Counted from the stretch's first letter, positions 50,751 through 59,605 are shown. The stretch is 64,000 nucleotides of DNA from DATLMR01 sp035634255 (GCA_035634255.1 DASQDI010000157.1:62001-126000); one strand, 5' to 3'. Notes: generated from the sequence alone by a model not told the origin. Numbers and translations are program-made.

Positions 50751-51620
50751 TCACCTTTCGCTTCCGAGCCCGGTGACCGGGCAGCCGCCCGCGTCCCCGC
50801 TCCCGTGGCCGAGGTACGACCTGAGCTCCCACAGGTCGGGGAAGAACTTTCGCTCCAGCGTGGTCTTCAGGTAGGCCGCGCCCTCGCTGCCGCCGGTCCC
50901 GCTCTTGCTGCCGATCATCCGCTCGACCATCTTGACGTGGCGCATGCGCCAGAGGATGAACGTCTCGTCGAATTCGATCAGGCTCTCGGCCAGCAGGAAA
51001 AGGTCGTACTGGCGGTCCGCCTCGACGTAGATGCGCATCAACTCGCGGAGGCGCTGCTCGCGGTCGCGTCCCGAGTCGCGGCCGGGCCCCTCGGGGAGGT
51101 CGAAACCGCGCCGCCTGAGCATCGCGTAAAAAGCGTCTCCGACCGAGGGCCGCTCAAGCCGGGCTTGCAGGCGCGCGCGCTCCGCGCTCCCCTCTTTATA
51201 GTTCTTCAGGTGGCCCCGCTCCTTGAGCCCCGAGAGGAATTCGATCTCCCTGAACTGCGACGACTGGAAGCCGCTCGCGGGTAGCAGGTGATCCCGGAAG
51301 GCGAGGAAGTCCATGGGAGTCATCGTCTCAAGCACGGCGACCTGACTCACTAGCAGGCGCTGGATCTCGATGCAGCGCCGCAGGAGGCGGTGCGCCGACA
51401 AGGGCTCGTCCCGGTCGAGCCGGTCGATGATCGTATCCAGCTCGTGCAAAATCTGCTTGAACCACAGTTCGTAGACCTGGTGGATTATGATGAATAGAGT
51501 CTCGTCGTGCTGCGCGGGCTCGGACTTCAACTGTTGAAGGGCGATCAGGTCCTGAATCCTGAGGTAGTCCCCATACGTCAGGGCCTGTTCATCATCTCTC
51601 GGCGGTAAACCAAACGACAT
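50751..51620 (-). CDS. kynA: Tryptophan 2,3-dioxygenase
   Basis: The 289-residue haem enzyme has the family signatures LTYGDYLRIQDLIALQQ, the active-site segment FIIIHQVYELWFKQILHELD, and SGFQSSQFREIEFLSG. It opens the indole ring of L-tryptophan with O2 to form N-formylkynurenine. Length is normal. It starts 29 bases after the stop of the OYE gene and is 24 bases ahead of kynU on the same strand. Formamidase, the next enzyme, is not visible nearby. Confidence 0.95.
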   Translation of the reverse strand: MSFGLPPRDDEQALTYGDYLRIQDLIALQQLKSEPAQHDETLFIIIHQVYELWFKQILHELDTIIDRLDRDEPLSAHRLLRRCIEIQRLLVSQVAVLETMTPMDFLAFRDHLLPASGFQSSQFREIEFLSGLKERGHLKNYKEGSAERARLQARLERPSVGDAFYAMLRRRGFDLPEGPGRDSGRDREQRLRELMRIYVEADRQYDLFLLAESLIEFDETFILWRMRHVKMVERMIGSKSGTGGSEGAAYLKTTLERKFFPDLWELRSYLGHGSGDAGGCPVTGLGSER

Positions 51621-51649
51621 TTAAAACTCCTGGGATAATCTTTACTAAT

Positions 51650-53110
51650 TTAAGCTGGCGGCGCGGCCGTGTCGCCCGCGTTACCGGGGGCGACGCGCGA
51701 CAGGGTCACGCTGGCCTCGTTCGACGGCGCGGACCGGTTCCCCGCCAGGTCGTACGCCCGCACGTAATAGGCGTACCTGCGCCCGCCGACGACCGTCATG
51801 TCGTACGTGTGTGTGCGCTTGATCGCGTTCAGCCGCTCGAACTCCCGGCCGTCTTCGCTGCGAAATATCTCATACCCGTAAATCTCTTCGTTGTCCGACG
51901 CCTCCTTCCATTCGAGGTAGACCTGCCCCGTCATCTCTTTCGCAGTCAGTCGCGCGCCCCCCTCCGGCCAGACCGGGGGCTCCGCGTCGTAAGAGAGCGG
52001 GGCCTGAAGAGCGCCCTTCGGCCAGAGCACGCAAACGACCTTCTTGAAATTCTCGTCAAGGTTCTTGCAGATGTTCCCGTAGATGCACTTGACCACCGTT
52101 CCCTCGCGCCCGTCGCGCACCTTGCGCGGCCAGTCGGGGTCCGCCAGGAGCGCGCGCGCCATCCCGATCATATCCGCGCGGCCCTCTTGGAGTATCGACT
52201 CGGCGAGCTCCGAATGGACTATCTTGCCCGTGGTCACTATGGGGGTGGAGTGGCCTTTCGAGTTGACGAACTCCTTGATCGCTTCGGAGATGTAGACGTT
52301 CGCCCCGTCGGGGTAGGAGGCCGCGGGCATGCACCTGTCCCCGGAATAACCCGTGTAAGGGTAGAGCGGCTCCCCCGGCTTGTGGACCGCGTCTTCGAAT
52401 TTGCCCCCCGCCGAGACTGAGATGTAATCGACCCCGAGCTCGGCCATGCGGAGCGCGATCTCGCGCGCGTCCACCACCGTGTACCCGTTCTTGATGCACT
52501 CCTCCCCGTCGAAGCGGACGCCTATCGGGAAATCGTCCCCCACCTTCTCGCGCACCCGCAGTATCACCTGCGACATCAGGCGCATGCGGTTTTCGAGCGA
52601 CCTGCCGTACTCGTCGTTGCGCTTGTTCATGCGGGACAGGAAGGACGAGAGCGTGTAGGCGTGCGCCATGTGAAGCTCGACCCCATCGAACTCCGCTTCG
52701 CGCGCGCGCGCGGCGGCCGAGCCGTACGCCTCGATGATGGCGAGCACGTCCTCCTTCGAGAGGTCGGAGACCTTCTGACGCCAGCCCGACCGGGCGATCT
52801 TCAGGAAGTGGATTATCTGGGGGACGATTCTGGAGGGGCTGATGTCGTGGACTTCGCGGGCGAGGTCGCGGAGCGCGGGGATGTACTCGTCCGACGACAG
52901 TCGGAGCAGCGGGCCGGACTTCGCGGAGTGTACGGCCATAGCCTCCACGACCATGAGCCCCGGCTCGCCTTTCGCGAACCTGATGTACCGGTCGTGGATG
53001 TCGCGGTTGACAAAGCCATCCTCGCCCGATAGCCGCGTCACCATCGCGGTGAGCACGATGCGGTTGGGCACCGCCATCGACTTTATCTGAATGGGCTCGA
53101 AGAGTCTCAT
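51650..53110 (-). CDS. Old yellow enzyme-type flavin oxidoreductase fused to a fibronectin-III domain
   Basis: Residues 1 to about 375 form an FMN barrel of the OYE/2,4-dienoyl-CoA reductase kind (PNRIVLTAMVTRLS, DGVELHMAHAYTLSSFLSRMNKRNDEYGRS, GIARALLADPD-type region here as GMARALLADPDWP). It retains three Cys in CIYGNICKNLDENFKKVVC, which parallels the Fe-S site of dienoyl-CoA reductases with one Cys replaced by Gly. Residues about 390-475 form a fibronectin type III-like fold (VYLEWKEASD, YEIFRSEDGREFERL, YAYYVRAYDLAGNRS). Cytosolic FN3 on such an enzyme is unusual. The cluster suggests a ring-reducing step. Confidence 0.88.
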   Translation of the reverse strand: MRLFEPIQIKSMAVPNRIVLTAMVTRLSGEDGFVNRDIHDRYIRFAKGEPGLMVVEAMAVHSAKSGPLLRLSSDEYIPALRDLAREVHDISPSRIVPQIIHFLKIARSGWRQKVSDLSKEDVLAIIEAYGSAAARAREAEFDGVELHMAHAYTLSSFLSRMNKRNDEYGRSLENRMRLMSQVILRVREKVGDDFPIGVRFDGEECIKNGYTVVDAREIALRMAELGVDYISVSAGGKFEDAVHKPGEPLYPYTGYSGDRCMPAASYPDGANVYISEAIKEFVNSKGHSTPIVTTGKIVHSELAESILQEGRADMIGMARALLADPDWPRKVRDGREGTVVKCIYGNICKNLDENFKKVVCVLWPKGALQAPLSYDAEPPVWPEGGARLTAKEMTGQVYLEWKEASDNEEIYGYEIFRSEDGREFERLNAIKRTHTYDMTVVGGRRYAYYVRAYDLAGNRSAPSNEASVTLSRVAPGNAGDTAAPPA

Positions 53111-53125
53111 ATTTATGACCGGGCG

Positions 53126-53854
53126 CTAATCCGCTTCCGGCAGGCTGAGGTCCACGCCGTCGGGCATCTCTATCCCCAACTGCTCGGGCGCGGGGAAGCG
53201 CAGGCCGCAGGCGGCCATCGTCGGCTTGATGTCGTTGATGAAGTCCTGCATCACCTCCCCCGAGTCCCTCGTCTTCAGCCCCGCTTCGATGGCGAAGCGG
53301 TTGCCCGGCGTGCCGGGCCTGCCGAACGACAGGAGCGCGACCGCGAGCCACTTGTCGAACAGGCGTTGAAGCCGCGGCACGTTGTAGGGCTCGCTCGCCA
53401 GCTCGCGGACGACCTGCTCACCGAAGCCCTCGTGCCCTTCCTCCTCCTCCAATATTTTGGTCACGATGCGTGAGTAGGGGGCGAAGCTGCAGGTGCGGTA
53501 TTCGCGCAGGTGGAACTCGCCCGCGCGGTCGTAGAGGAACTGCGCCATCGCGAGCTCCTCCCAGCTCTCCGGGTAGGGCACGCGCCCGAGGCGGCTCTCG
53601 ATGGCCTGAAGCAGGTCCTCGCCCGTCACCTGATTGTAGAGCCGGGCGGCCTCCTCGAAGTGCTCAAGTTCCTCCTCGATCTGGTGGGCGACCATCTGCT
53701 TCCTTCCGAGCGAGGGTATGTACTTCATCGCGTGGCCGAAGAGGTTGGCGGCCATCACTTCGCGGTACCCCTGGCTTTCGAGCAGTTGCCTGACCATCGA
53801 GTGGTACTCGGGGTCCATCTCTTCCGCGGTCTCTATTATCTTCGGACTCGTCAT
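53126..53854 (-). CDS. PaaA/PaaC-like diiron oxygenase family protein
   Basis: The 242-residue four-helix protein has two ExxH motifs typical of carboxylate diiron sites: IEEELEHFEEA and LEEEEGHEGFG. GEFHLREY lies between them. It resembles the phenylacetyl-CoA epoxidase subunits PaaA/PaaC rather than ferritin. Epoxidases of this class insert an oxygen into an aromatic CoA thioester and normally need small partner and reductase subunits, which are not seen here. It lies 15 bases before the OYE gene and 33 bases after the crotonase. GGAGG is 10 bases ahead of the ATG. Confidence 0.82.
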   Translation of the reverse strand: MTSPKIIETAEEMDPEYHSMVRQLLESQGYREVMAANLFGHAMKYIPSLGRKQMVAHQIEEELEHFEEAARLYNQVTGEDLLQAIESRLGRVPYPESWEELAMAQFLYDRAGEFHLREYRTCSFAPYSRIVTKILEEEEGHEGFGEQVVRELASEPYNVPRLQRLFDKWLAVALLSFGRPGTPGNRFAIEAGLKTRDSGEVMQDFINDIKPTMAACGLRFPAPEQLGIEMPDGVDLSLPEAD

Positions 53855-53887
53855 AGTATGAAGCCTCCATCGGGTTAAGTGATCGGG

Positions 53888-54709
53888 TTACGTCTGGTCT
53901 TTTCCGTCACCCCTGTTGAAAACGGGGGGGCGCTTTTCGACGAAAGCCTCGTAGGCCTCGCGAAAGTCCGGGTTCAGCATGCATATGGCCTGCGCCTCGG
54001 CTTCGGCTTCCAGAGCCATTTCCAGGTTCATGTCGAGTTCCCGGTTGAGCGCGGCTTTCGTCATCGAGAGGGAGAAGCCGGGGCCCGCCGCGAGCTTCTC
54101 GGCCCACCTGAGCGTCTCGGCCTCAAGCTCTTCGGGAGGGACGACCCGGTTGTAGAGGCCGCTCTGTCCCGCCTCCGCCGCGCTGATGAACTCGCCAGTA
54201 TATAGCAATTCGGTCGCTTTGCCGAGGCCGACGATCTTCGGGAGCAGGAATGCCGCCCCCATGTCCGCGCCGGCCAGCCCCACCTTGACGAAGAGGAAGG
54301 CGATCTTCGCCGCCTCCGAGGCGATCCTGATGTCGCAGGCCAGGGCGATGGCCGCGCCCGCGCCCGCGACCGTGCCGTTGAGCGAGGCGATGACCGGCCT
54401 GTGCAGCCCGCGGATGTTCCTTATCAGGTCGCACGTCATCCGCGTGAATTCGAGCAGGCCCGTGACGTCTCGCGCGAACAGCTCCCCGATGATGTCGTTC
54501 ACGTCGCCGCCCGAGCAGAAGCCGCGCCCCCGCCCCCTTATCACTACCACGCGGACGCGGGCGTGATCCCGGAGTTCGGCGAACGTGTCCGTCAGCTCGC
54601 GATAGATTTCGAAGGTCAGGGAGTTGAGCTTGTCGGGCCGGCTGAACGTTATGAAAGCTATGGGGCCGCGCTCTTCGTAGAGGAAGCTTTTCGGTTTGAT
54701 CTCTCTCAT
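53888..54709 (-). CDS. Enoyl-CoA hydratase/isomerase, PaaG-like
   Basis: The 273-residue crotonase has the oxyanion-hole motifs RGFCSGGDVND and NGTVAGAGAAIALACDIR. In the catalytic segment FVKVGLAGADMGAAFLLP, D149 takes the position of the single catalytic Asp of PaaG (FVKIGLVPDxGG) rather than the two Glu of hydratases. PaaG isomerises the ring-epoxide of phenylacetyl-CoA to an oxepin. This fits the diiron gene just downstream. Dual use as a hydratase cannot be excluded. The RidA gene lies 10 bases upstream. Confidence 0.86.
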   Translation of the reverse strand: MREIKPKSFLYEERGPIAFITFSRPDKLNSLTFEIYRELTDTFAELRDHARVRVVVIRGRGRGFCSGGDVNDIIGELFARDVTGLLEFTRMTCDLIRNIRGLHRPVIASLNGTVAGAGAAIALACDIRIASEAAKIAFLFVKVGLAGADMGAAFLLPKIVGLGKATELLYTGEFISAAEAGQSGLYNRVVPPEELEAETLRWAEKLAAGPGFSLSMTKAALNRELDMNLEMALEAEAEAQAICMLNPDFREAYEAFVEKRPPVFNRGDGKDQT

Positions 54710-54719
54710 TATTTCGATT

Positions 54720-55115
54720 TCAGATGACGGCTATCGCTTCGATCTCCACCTTCGCGAGGTCTTCGACGAGGGCGCTGACTTCTACCAGGCTCATCGCGGG
54801 GAAGTGCTTGCCCATGATCTGCCTGTAGGCGGAGCCGACATCCTTTACATCCCGGAGGTACTCTTTCTTATCGGTCACGAAGATGAGCAGGCGGGCGATG
54901 TTCGAGGGCTCGCCCCCCGCCTCGCGCACGACCGCGACGACGTTTTCGAGGGCGAGGGAGAACTGGCCCGAGAACGTGTCGCTGACGATCCGGCGCTCGC
55001 GGTCCCACCCGATCTGCCCGGCGACGAAGAGCAGGGAGCCGCCCTCGACCTTGATCCCGTTGCTGTAGCCCACGGGGTCCGCTAGCGACGCCGGGTTGAT
55101 GATAGTGCTTTTCAT
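54720..55115 (-). CDS. RidA-family (YjgF/YER057c) deaminase
   Basis: The protein of about 131 residues has the RidA pattern: NPASLADPVGYSNGIKVEGGSLLFVAGQIGWD at the start, and FSLALENVVAVVREAGGEPSNIARLLIFV in the middle, both shown here only in part as recognised. Family members hydrolyse reactive enamines or imines; some act as 2-aminomuconate deaminases in aromatic catabolism. Start ATG with AGGAGAG 4 bases upstream. It is the first gene of the catabolic run, so it may remove the amino group of an opened anthranilate-derived ring. Confidence 0.88.
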   Translation of the reverse strand: MKSTIINPASLADPVGYSNGIKVEGGSLLFVAGQIGWDRERRIVSDTFSGQFSLALENVVAVVREAGGEPSNIARLLIFVTDKKEYLRDVKDVGSAYRQIMGKHFPAMSLVEVSALVEDLAKVEIEAIAVI

Positions 55116-55132
55116 AGCTCTCCTCCCCGCGC

Positions 55133-55933
55133 TCACTCCGTCGGGGCGACGCCGCTGTACTCGGAGAGGGCCCAGCCCGTGCCTTCGGAACTCGCGCGCC
55201 TGACCAGCCCGATGCCCCGAGCGTAGTGCTCGGTGATGGTGTAGTCGCCCACCTTCCTCTCGATCTTCAGGGCCTTGAAAGTCCCGGCGGGCACCGTGAC
55301 GTTCTCTTCGTTCTTAACGGTGAAGACGAGCCTGACCGCGTCGGGCAGGGTGGCGGGCGCTTCTCCGGGGTTGGTGAAGACCGGGTAGAACCTGTAGGAC
55401 CAGGTGGACCCGGAGCGCTTCAGCGCCGCGGGCTCGGCCATGAAGGTGCCCTCTTCCCCTTTGAAGTCCATGTCCACTTTGGTCTGCCTGTCAGCGACGC
55501 GGTTCTCCGTGTTCTCCGCAATGATCTTGATCAGGCCGTCCTGGCAAACGTACTTGCGGACGGTCTTCTCTAACTTCTCCAGGCCGCCGCTCTTATCGAC
55601 GATCTGCGTCGTCTCTTTGAACACCTTGCGGCCGTTCTCTTCGACCAGATCGACGACTACTATGGCGTCGGCCACCAGCCCGCTCGAAAAGCTTATGGTG
55701 TGCTTCACCTGAGAGCCGGGGACCAGAGGGAAGTAAGGGTTGCAGGCCTGAAAATTCGGGTCGACCGGGCTCTCCGGCTTTATGGGCGTGGGGGGCTCAA
55801 GAGAGGCGGGTCTGCTCGCATTCGTGTTAGTATTGCCGTTCGCGTTCGTACCGGCGTTCTGGTTCCCCGGCCCCGGTTTGCAGGCGGTCAGGGAGATAGC
55901 GATCAGGGCCGCTACCAGTAATAAAAGTCGCAT
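55133..55933 (-). CDS. Lipoprotein of unknown function
   Basis: The protein of about 266 residues begins with a lipoprotein signal (MRLLLLVAALIAISLTAC; lipobox LTAC). A low-complexity Asn/Thr/Ala/Gly linker of about 30 residues follows. The C-terminal 210 residues form a beta-rich domain with PLVPGSQVKHTISFSSGL, TVPAGTFKALKIERK and EHYARGIGLVRR; this pattern occurs in secreted proteins of acidobacteria but I know no function. The start ATG at 55933 is chosen to give a proper signal peptide. RidA begins 18 bases downstream on the same strand. Confidence 0.75.
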   Translation of the reverse strand: MRLLLLVAALIAISLTACKPGPGNQNAGTNANGNTNTNASRPASLEPPTPIKPESPVDPNFQACNPYFPLVPGSQVKHTISFSSGLVADAIVVVDLVEENGRKVFKETTQIVDKSGGLEKLEKTVRKYVCQDGLIKIIAENTENRVADRQTKVDMDFKGEEGTFMAEPAALKRSGSTWSYRFYPVFTNPGEAPATLPDAVRLVFTVKNEENVTVPAGTFKALKIERKVGDYTITEHYARGIGLVRRASSEGTGWALSEYSGVAPTE

Positions 55934-56140
55934 TAAATAACGGTTCCTTTCACCTTGAAACTCGCGCCCGTTAGCAGACCGGGCCACAGAAGTTATTAAC
56001 ACCTATTCTCACTCTTCGCAAGCAGGAGCGTCCAGGGCTTTCCGCGACGGGAGGCCCGTGCTATAAAGCTCAGGGCGGCCCGGCGCGACCCCCCTGGCCG
56101 CCCTAAATCCGGCTCCAGCAGCCGGTTTCAGGCCAGCCCG

Positions 56141-57148
56141 ATGATTGAAGAAGAAGAAGAGAACCGGCCCCAGGAGAGGGACCTTAAAGTCATGGCGGCG
56201 ATGCTATTCGCGGTGCTGGCCCTCGCCTTCTCGTCCATCTTCATCACCTACCTCGAACGCGCGCAGGTGCCCCCAATCGCCATCGCCTTTTACCGCATGG
56301 CAATCGCGACGGCGCTGCTCCTGCCGGCGGCCCTCGCCCTCAGGCGGCGCGAGATGAGCCTTCTCACGCGGAGGGAGCTCGCGCTCCTCCTGCTCGCGGG
56401 CTTCTGCCTCGCGGTCCATTTCGGAGCCTACATCACTTCGCTCAAGTACATCCCGATTGCCACCTCGGTCGTCCTGGTGAACAGCCACCCCCTCTTCGTG
56501 GTGCTGGCCTCATACGTCTTCCTCGGCGAGCGGCCTTCTCGCATACACCTGATAGGGACGGTCACGGGGCTTGCAGGCATGCTGATAATCGGGCGCGAGG
56601 GCTTGAAGAACGTCGAGCTGGCGCTGGTCGGAGACGCGCTCGCCATCCTCGGAGCGCTCTCGGTCGTCGGCTATTTCATAGTCGGGCGCAAGGTCCGCGC
56701 GCGCATAAGCCTGCTCGGTTACGTCACCCCGCTCTACGCGGTCTGCTCCGCGTTCCTGCTGGTCTGGGCCGTCGCGTCGGGGACCCGGCTCTACCCTTAC
56801 GGGCCGTCAGAGTGGCTCTACTTCGCGGCGCTCGCGGTGGTCCCCACGATCCTGGGCCACACGGTGTTCAACTGGGCGATCAAGCACGTGCGCCCGTCCA
56901 CCATCTCCCTGGCCTTTCTGGGCGAGCCGGTCGTCGCTTCGGTACTGGCCTTCTTCTTCTTCGACCAAAGCCCCCCGCTCTCCACCTTCGTCGGGGGTGC
57001 GGTCGTGCTGCTGGGGGTCTACCTGACCACGGCCTTCGGGGCCCCCGCGCCTCCGCCTAGGGGCGCGGGCCTTGAGGCCGAGCCGCATGCTATCATTTAT
57101 ACCGCAGGCGAAGGAGGCAGAGATGGCGGCAGAGAAGACGGACCTTAA
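56141..57148 (+). CDS. DMT-superfamily (EamA-type) permease
   Basis: The 335-residue protein has ten predicted transmembrane helices in two EamA repeats (for example SSIFITYLERAQVPPIAIAFYRMA and PTILGHTVFNWAIKHVRPSTISLAFLGEPV in the translated protein). Members of this superfamily export or import amino acids, sugars and other metabolites; the substrate is not predictable. The N-terminus is acidic and the C-terminal tail is Pro/Gly-rich. It overlaps the next small gene by 26 bases, so the two are co-transcribed. Confidence 0.88.
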   Translation: MIEEEEENRPQERDLKVMAAMLFAVLALAFSSIFITYLERAQVPPIAIAFYRMAIATALLLPAALALRRREMSLLTRRELALLLLAGFCLAVHFGAYITSLKYIPIATSVVLVNSHPLFVVLASYVFLGERPSRIHLIGTVTGLAGMLIIGREGLKNVELALVGDALAILGALSVVGYFIVGRKVRARISLLGYVTPLYAVCSAFLLVWAVASGTRLYPYGPSEWLYFAALAVVPTILGHTVFNWAIKHVRPSTISLAFLGEPVVASVLAFFFFDQSPPLSTFVGGAVVLLGVYLTTAFGAPAPPPRGAGLEAEPHAIIYTAGEGGRDGGREDGP

Positions 57149-57314
57149 CAGGCTGCGCGAGCTGATCCATTCGACCGTCGTCGAAGTGGAGATGGCAATC
57201 GACACCTCCACGCATCCCGACTGGGCCGAGACGAAGGAGAACCTTTTGAGGGCCATCGAGATCGTGCGCAAGCTGGAGCGCGACCAGATGTGGTCGAAGC
57301 TCTCGAAGAGATGA
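57123..57314 (+). CDS. Conserved-looking 63-residue protein coupled to endonuclease V
   Basis: The short protein is charged and helical (LRELIHSTVVEVEMAIDTSTHPDWAETKENLLRAIEIV in the translated protein). It has an ideal AGGAGG ribosome binding site, and its stop overlaps the start of the endonuclease V gene by four bases (ATGA). I recognise no family. The tight coupling suggests a partner or regulator for the nuclease; this is inference. Confidence 0.6.
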   Translation: MAAEKTDLNRLRELIHSTVVEVEMAIDTSTHPDWAETKENLLRAIEIVRKLERDQMWSKLSKR

Positions 57315-58009
57315 TGAGATACAACAAGATTCATCCGTGGGACCTGAAGCCCGTCGAAGCCATCGAGCTTCAGAAGCAGTTGCGGGAGCAGGTGAAGATC
57401 AGGCCGCTCGACAGGCCCGTGAGCCTCGTCGCGGGCTGCGACATCTCGTTCAACAAATTCTCCGAGGTGATTTACGCGGGCATCCTCGTCCTCCGCCTCC
57501 CGGATTTCGAGGTCGTGGAGCGGGCGACGGTCGTGACCGAGACCCGCTTCCCTTACGTACCCGGCCTGCTCTCGTTCCGCGAGACCCCCGCCCTGCTCGA
57601 AGCGTGGGAGAAATTGAGCACGGCCCCCGACGTGGTCATGCTCGACGGGCAGGGCATGGCCCACCCTCGACGCTTCGGCATCGCGTGCCACTTCGGCCTG
57701 CTCACGAACACCCCGGCGCTCGGCTGCGCGAAGACCGTCCTCGTCGGCAAGTACGCGGAGCCCGACGAGCGCGCGGGCGGCCATTCCGAGATGATTCACA
57801 GGGGGGAGGTCGTGGGGGCGGCGGTGAGGACTAAGGACCGCGTGTCTCCGGTCTTCGTCTCCCCCGGCCATTTGATTGACCTGCCCGGAGCAATCGACGT
57901 GGCCCTCAGGTGCGTCAGGGGCTTCCCGGAAAAGTCGAAGTACCGCATCCCCGAGCCGACCCGCCTCGCGCACCTGATGGTGAATGAATTGCGGCGCGGC
58001 GAGATATGA
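57311..58009 (+). CDS. nfi: Endonuclease V
   Basis: The 232-residue protein has the three catalytic motifs of endonuclease V: the first Asp in VAGCDISFNKF, the Glu of RFPYVPGLLSFRE and the second Asp in VMLDGQGMAHPRRFGIACHFG. The PYIPG-type wedge that recognises the lesion is PYVPG here. It nicks DNA next to deoxyinosine and other deaminated bases; some homologues cut inosine RNA. Start ATG overlaps the stop of the small upstream gene. Confidence 0.95.
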   Translation: MMRYNKIHPWDLKPVEAIELQKQLREQVKIRPLDRPVSLVAGCDISFNKFSEVIYAGILVLRLPDFEVVERATVVTETRFPYVPGLLSFRETPALLEAWEKLSTAPDVVMLDGQGMAHPRRFGIACHFGLLTNTPALGCAKTVLVGKYAEPDERAGGHSEMIHRGEVVGAAVRTKDRVSPVFVSPGHLIDLPGAIDVALRCVRGFPEKSKYRIPEPTRLAHLMVNELRRGEI

Positions 58010-58024
58010 CGCCCGCGCCCGGCC

Positions 58025-59605
58025 TTACACCTTAACCTGCTGGACTGAGATGACATCTTCGAGGGAGGCGAGCCCGCGCAGGGCGTCTTCCGAAAGCGGC
58101 TGGTCGATCTGAATCAGGGCCAGCGCCCGCTCCCCGATCTTCTTCCGCCCCAGGTACAGCCGGCCGATGTTCACCCCCTGATCCCCGATGAAGGTGGAGA
58201 AGCGGCCGAGCACGCCCGGCGCGTCTCGGTTGAACAGGTAGAGCATGTGGCCCGAAGGGATCGCTTCCAGATTGAAGCCGTTTATCCGCACTATTCGCGC
58301 CTCGCGGCGGCCGAACAACGCGCCGGCCACTTCGCTCTCGCCGTCGGAGGTCTTGCAATGAACGCGGATCATGCTCGCGAAATCGCGGGCGCGACGGTGG
58401 AGGGATTCGGTTATCCTGACGCCGCGCTCCTCCGCCACTACCGCCGCATTCACGATGTTGACCCGCTCGATCACGGGGCCGAGAAGCCCCGCGATCACGG
58501 CCTGCGTGATCGGCTTCACGTCGTGCGAGGCGACCTCGCCGGAATACTCGATGTTCACTTCGAGCAGGTCGTGCCCGAAGACCTGCCCCTGAAAGAGCCC
58601 GATCTTTTCTCCGAGGTGGATGTAAGGCCCGATGGCCGCGAGCAGTTCCGCGCTGATCGCCGGTACGTTGACCGCCCCGGTGACGGTCTCTTTTTGCAGG
58701 TAATCGAGCACCTGCTCGGCGATCATCATCGCGACCCCGAGCTGAGCCTCCTGCGTGGAAGCGCCGAGGTGAGGGGTCGTGATCACGTTATCGAGCCCGA
58801 GCAGAGGGTTGTCCGCCTGGACGGGCTCCTGCTCGAACACGTCCAGGGCGGCGCCCGCCACCTTGCCGCTCGACACCGCATCGGCTAACGCCCGCTCGTC
58901 GATCAGCCCGCCCCGCGCGCAGTTGATTATGCGGACGCCGGTCTTCATCCTCTCGATGGCCTTCGCGTCAATAAGCCCTCGGGTCCCTTCCGTGAGCGGG
59001 GTGTGAAGCGTGACGAAATCGGCGCGCGAGAAGAGGTCGTCGAGCCTGACCATGTCGATGCCCTGCTCCTTCGCCGCCTCGGGCGTGAAGTAAGGGTCGA
59101 AGGCGATCACGTCCATACCGAAAGCGCGCGCGCGGCTGGCCACGGTCGAGCCGATGCGCCCGAGCCCCACGACCCCGAGCGTCTTCCCGCGCAGCTCGAC
59201 GCCGAGGAAACGGTTCTTCTCCCACCGCCCCTCTTTGGTTGAGGCGACGGCCTGAGGGATCTGCCGCGCGAGCGCCATCATCATCGCGAAGGTGTGCTCG
59301 GCGGTCGTCACGGTGTTCCCGGCGGCGGCGTTCATGACGACGATGCCGCGCCGCGTGGCCGCGGGCACGTCGATGTTGTCCACCCCCGTCCCGGCGCGGC
59401 CTATCACGCGCAGGTTATGCGCGCGGGCGATCAGGTCTGAGGTCACCTGAGTCTTGCTCCGGACGATCAGGGCGTCGTACTCGCCGATGGTGTCGGAGAC
59501 CTCCTGCGGCGTGATCGACGGGCGCTCATCGACTGTAATGCCCGGCGCGTTCCTCAGAATCTCGACGCCCGAATTTTCGAGGCCGTCACAAACAAGAATT
59601 CGCAT
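58025..59605 (-). CDS. serA: D-3-phosphoglycerate dehydrogenase
   Basis: The 526-residue protein is the long, type I form. It has NAD-binding GVVGLGRIGSTVASRA, catalytic Arg/Glu/His segments (INCARGGLIDERAL, TPHLGASTQEAQ), an intervening ASB domain (GYSGEVASHD-type region) and a C-terminal ACT regulatory domain (DAPGVLGRFSTFIGDQGVNIGRLYLGR). It oxidises 3-phosphoglycerate in the first step of serine synthesis. The ATG has AAAGGAA upstream. It diverges from the HxlR regulator gene. Confidence 0.96.
   Translation of the reverse strand: MRILVCDGLENSGVEILRNAPGITVDERPSITPQEVSDTIGEYDALIVRSKTQVTSDLIARAHNLRVIGRAGTGVDNIDVPAATRRGIVVMNAAAGNTVTTAEHTFAMMMALARQIPQAVASTKEGRWEKNRFLGVELRGKTLGVVGLGRIGSTVASRARAFGMDVIAFDPYFTPEAAKEQGIDMVRLDDLFSRADFVTLHTPLTEGTRGLIDAKAIERMKTGVRIINCARGGLIDERALADAVSSGKVAGAALDVFEQEPVQADNPLLGLDNVITTPHLGASTQEAQLGVAMMIAEQVLDYLQKETVTGAVNVPAISAELLAAIGPYIHLGEKIGLFQGQVFGHDLLEVNIEYSGEVASHDVKPITQAVIAGLLGPVIERVNIVNAAVVAEERGVRITESLHRRARDFASMIRVHCKTSDGESEVAGALFGRREARIVRINGFNLEAIPSGHMLYLFNRDAPGVLGRFSTFIGDQGVNIGRLYLGRKKIGERALALIQIDQPLSEDALRGLASLEDVISVQQVKV

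Noticed and set aside
52056..53351. 431-residue minus-strand frame overlapping the OYE and diiron genes
   Set aside because: It is a frame-shifted shadow of two well-recognised genes on the same strand.
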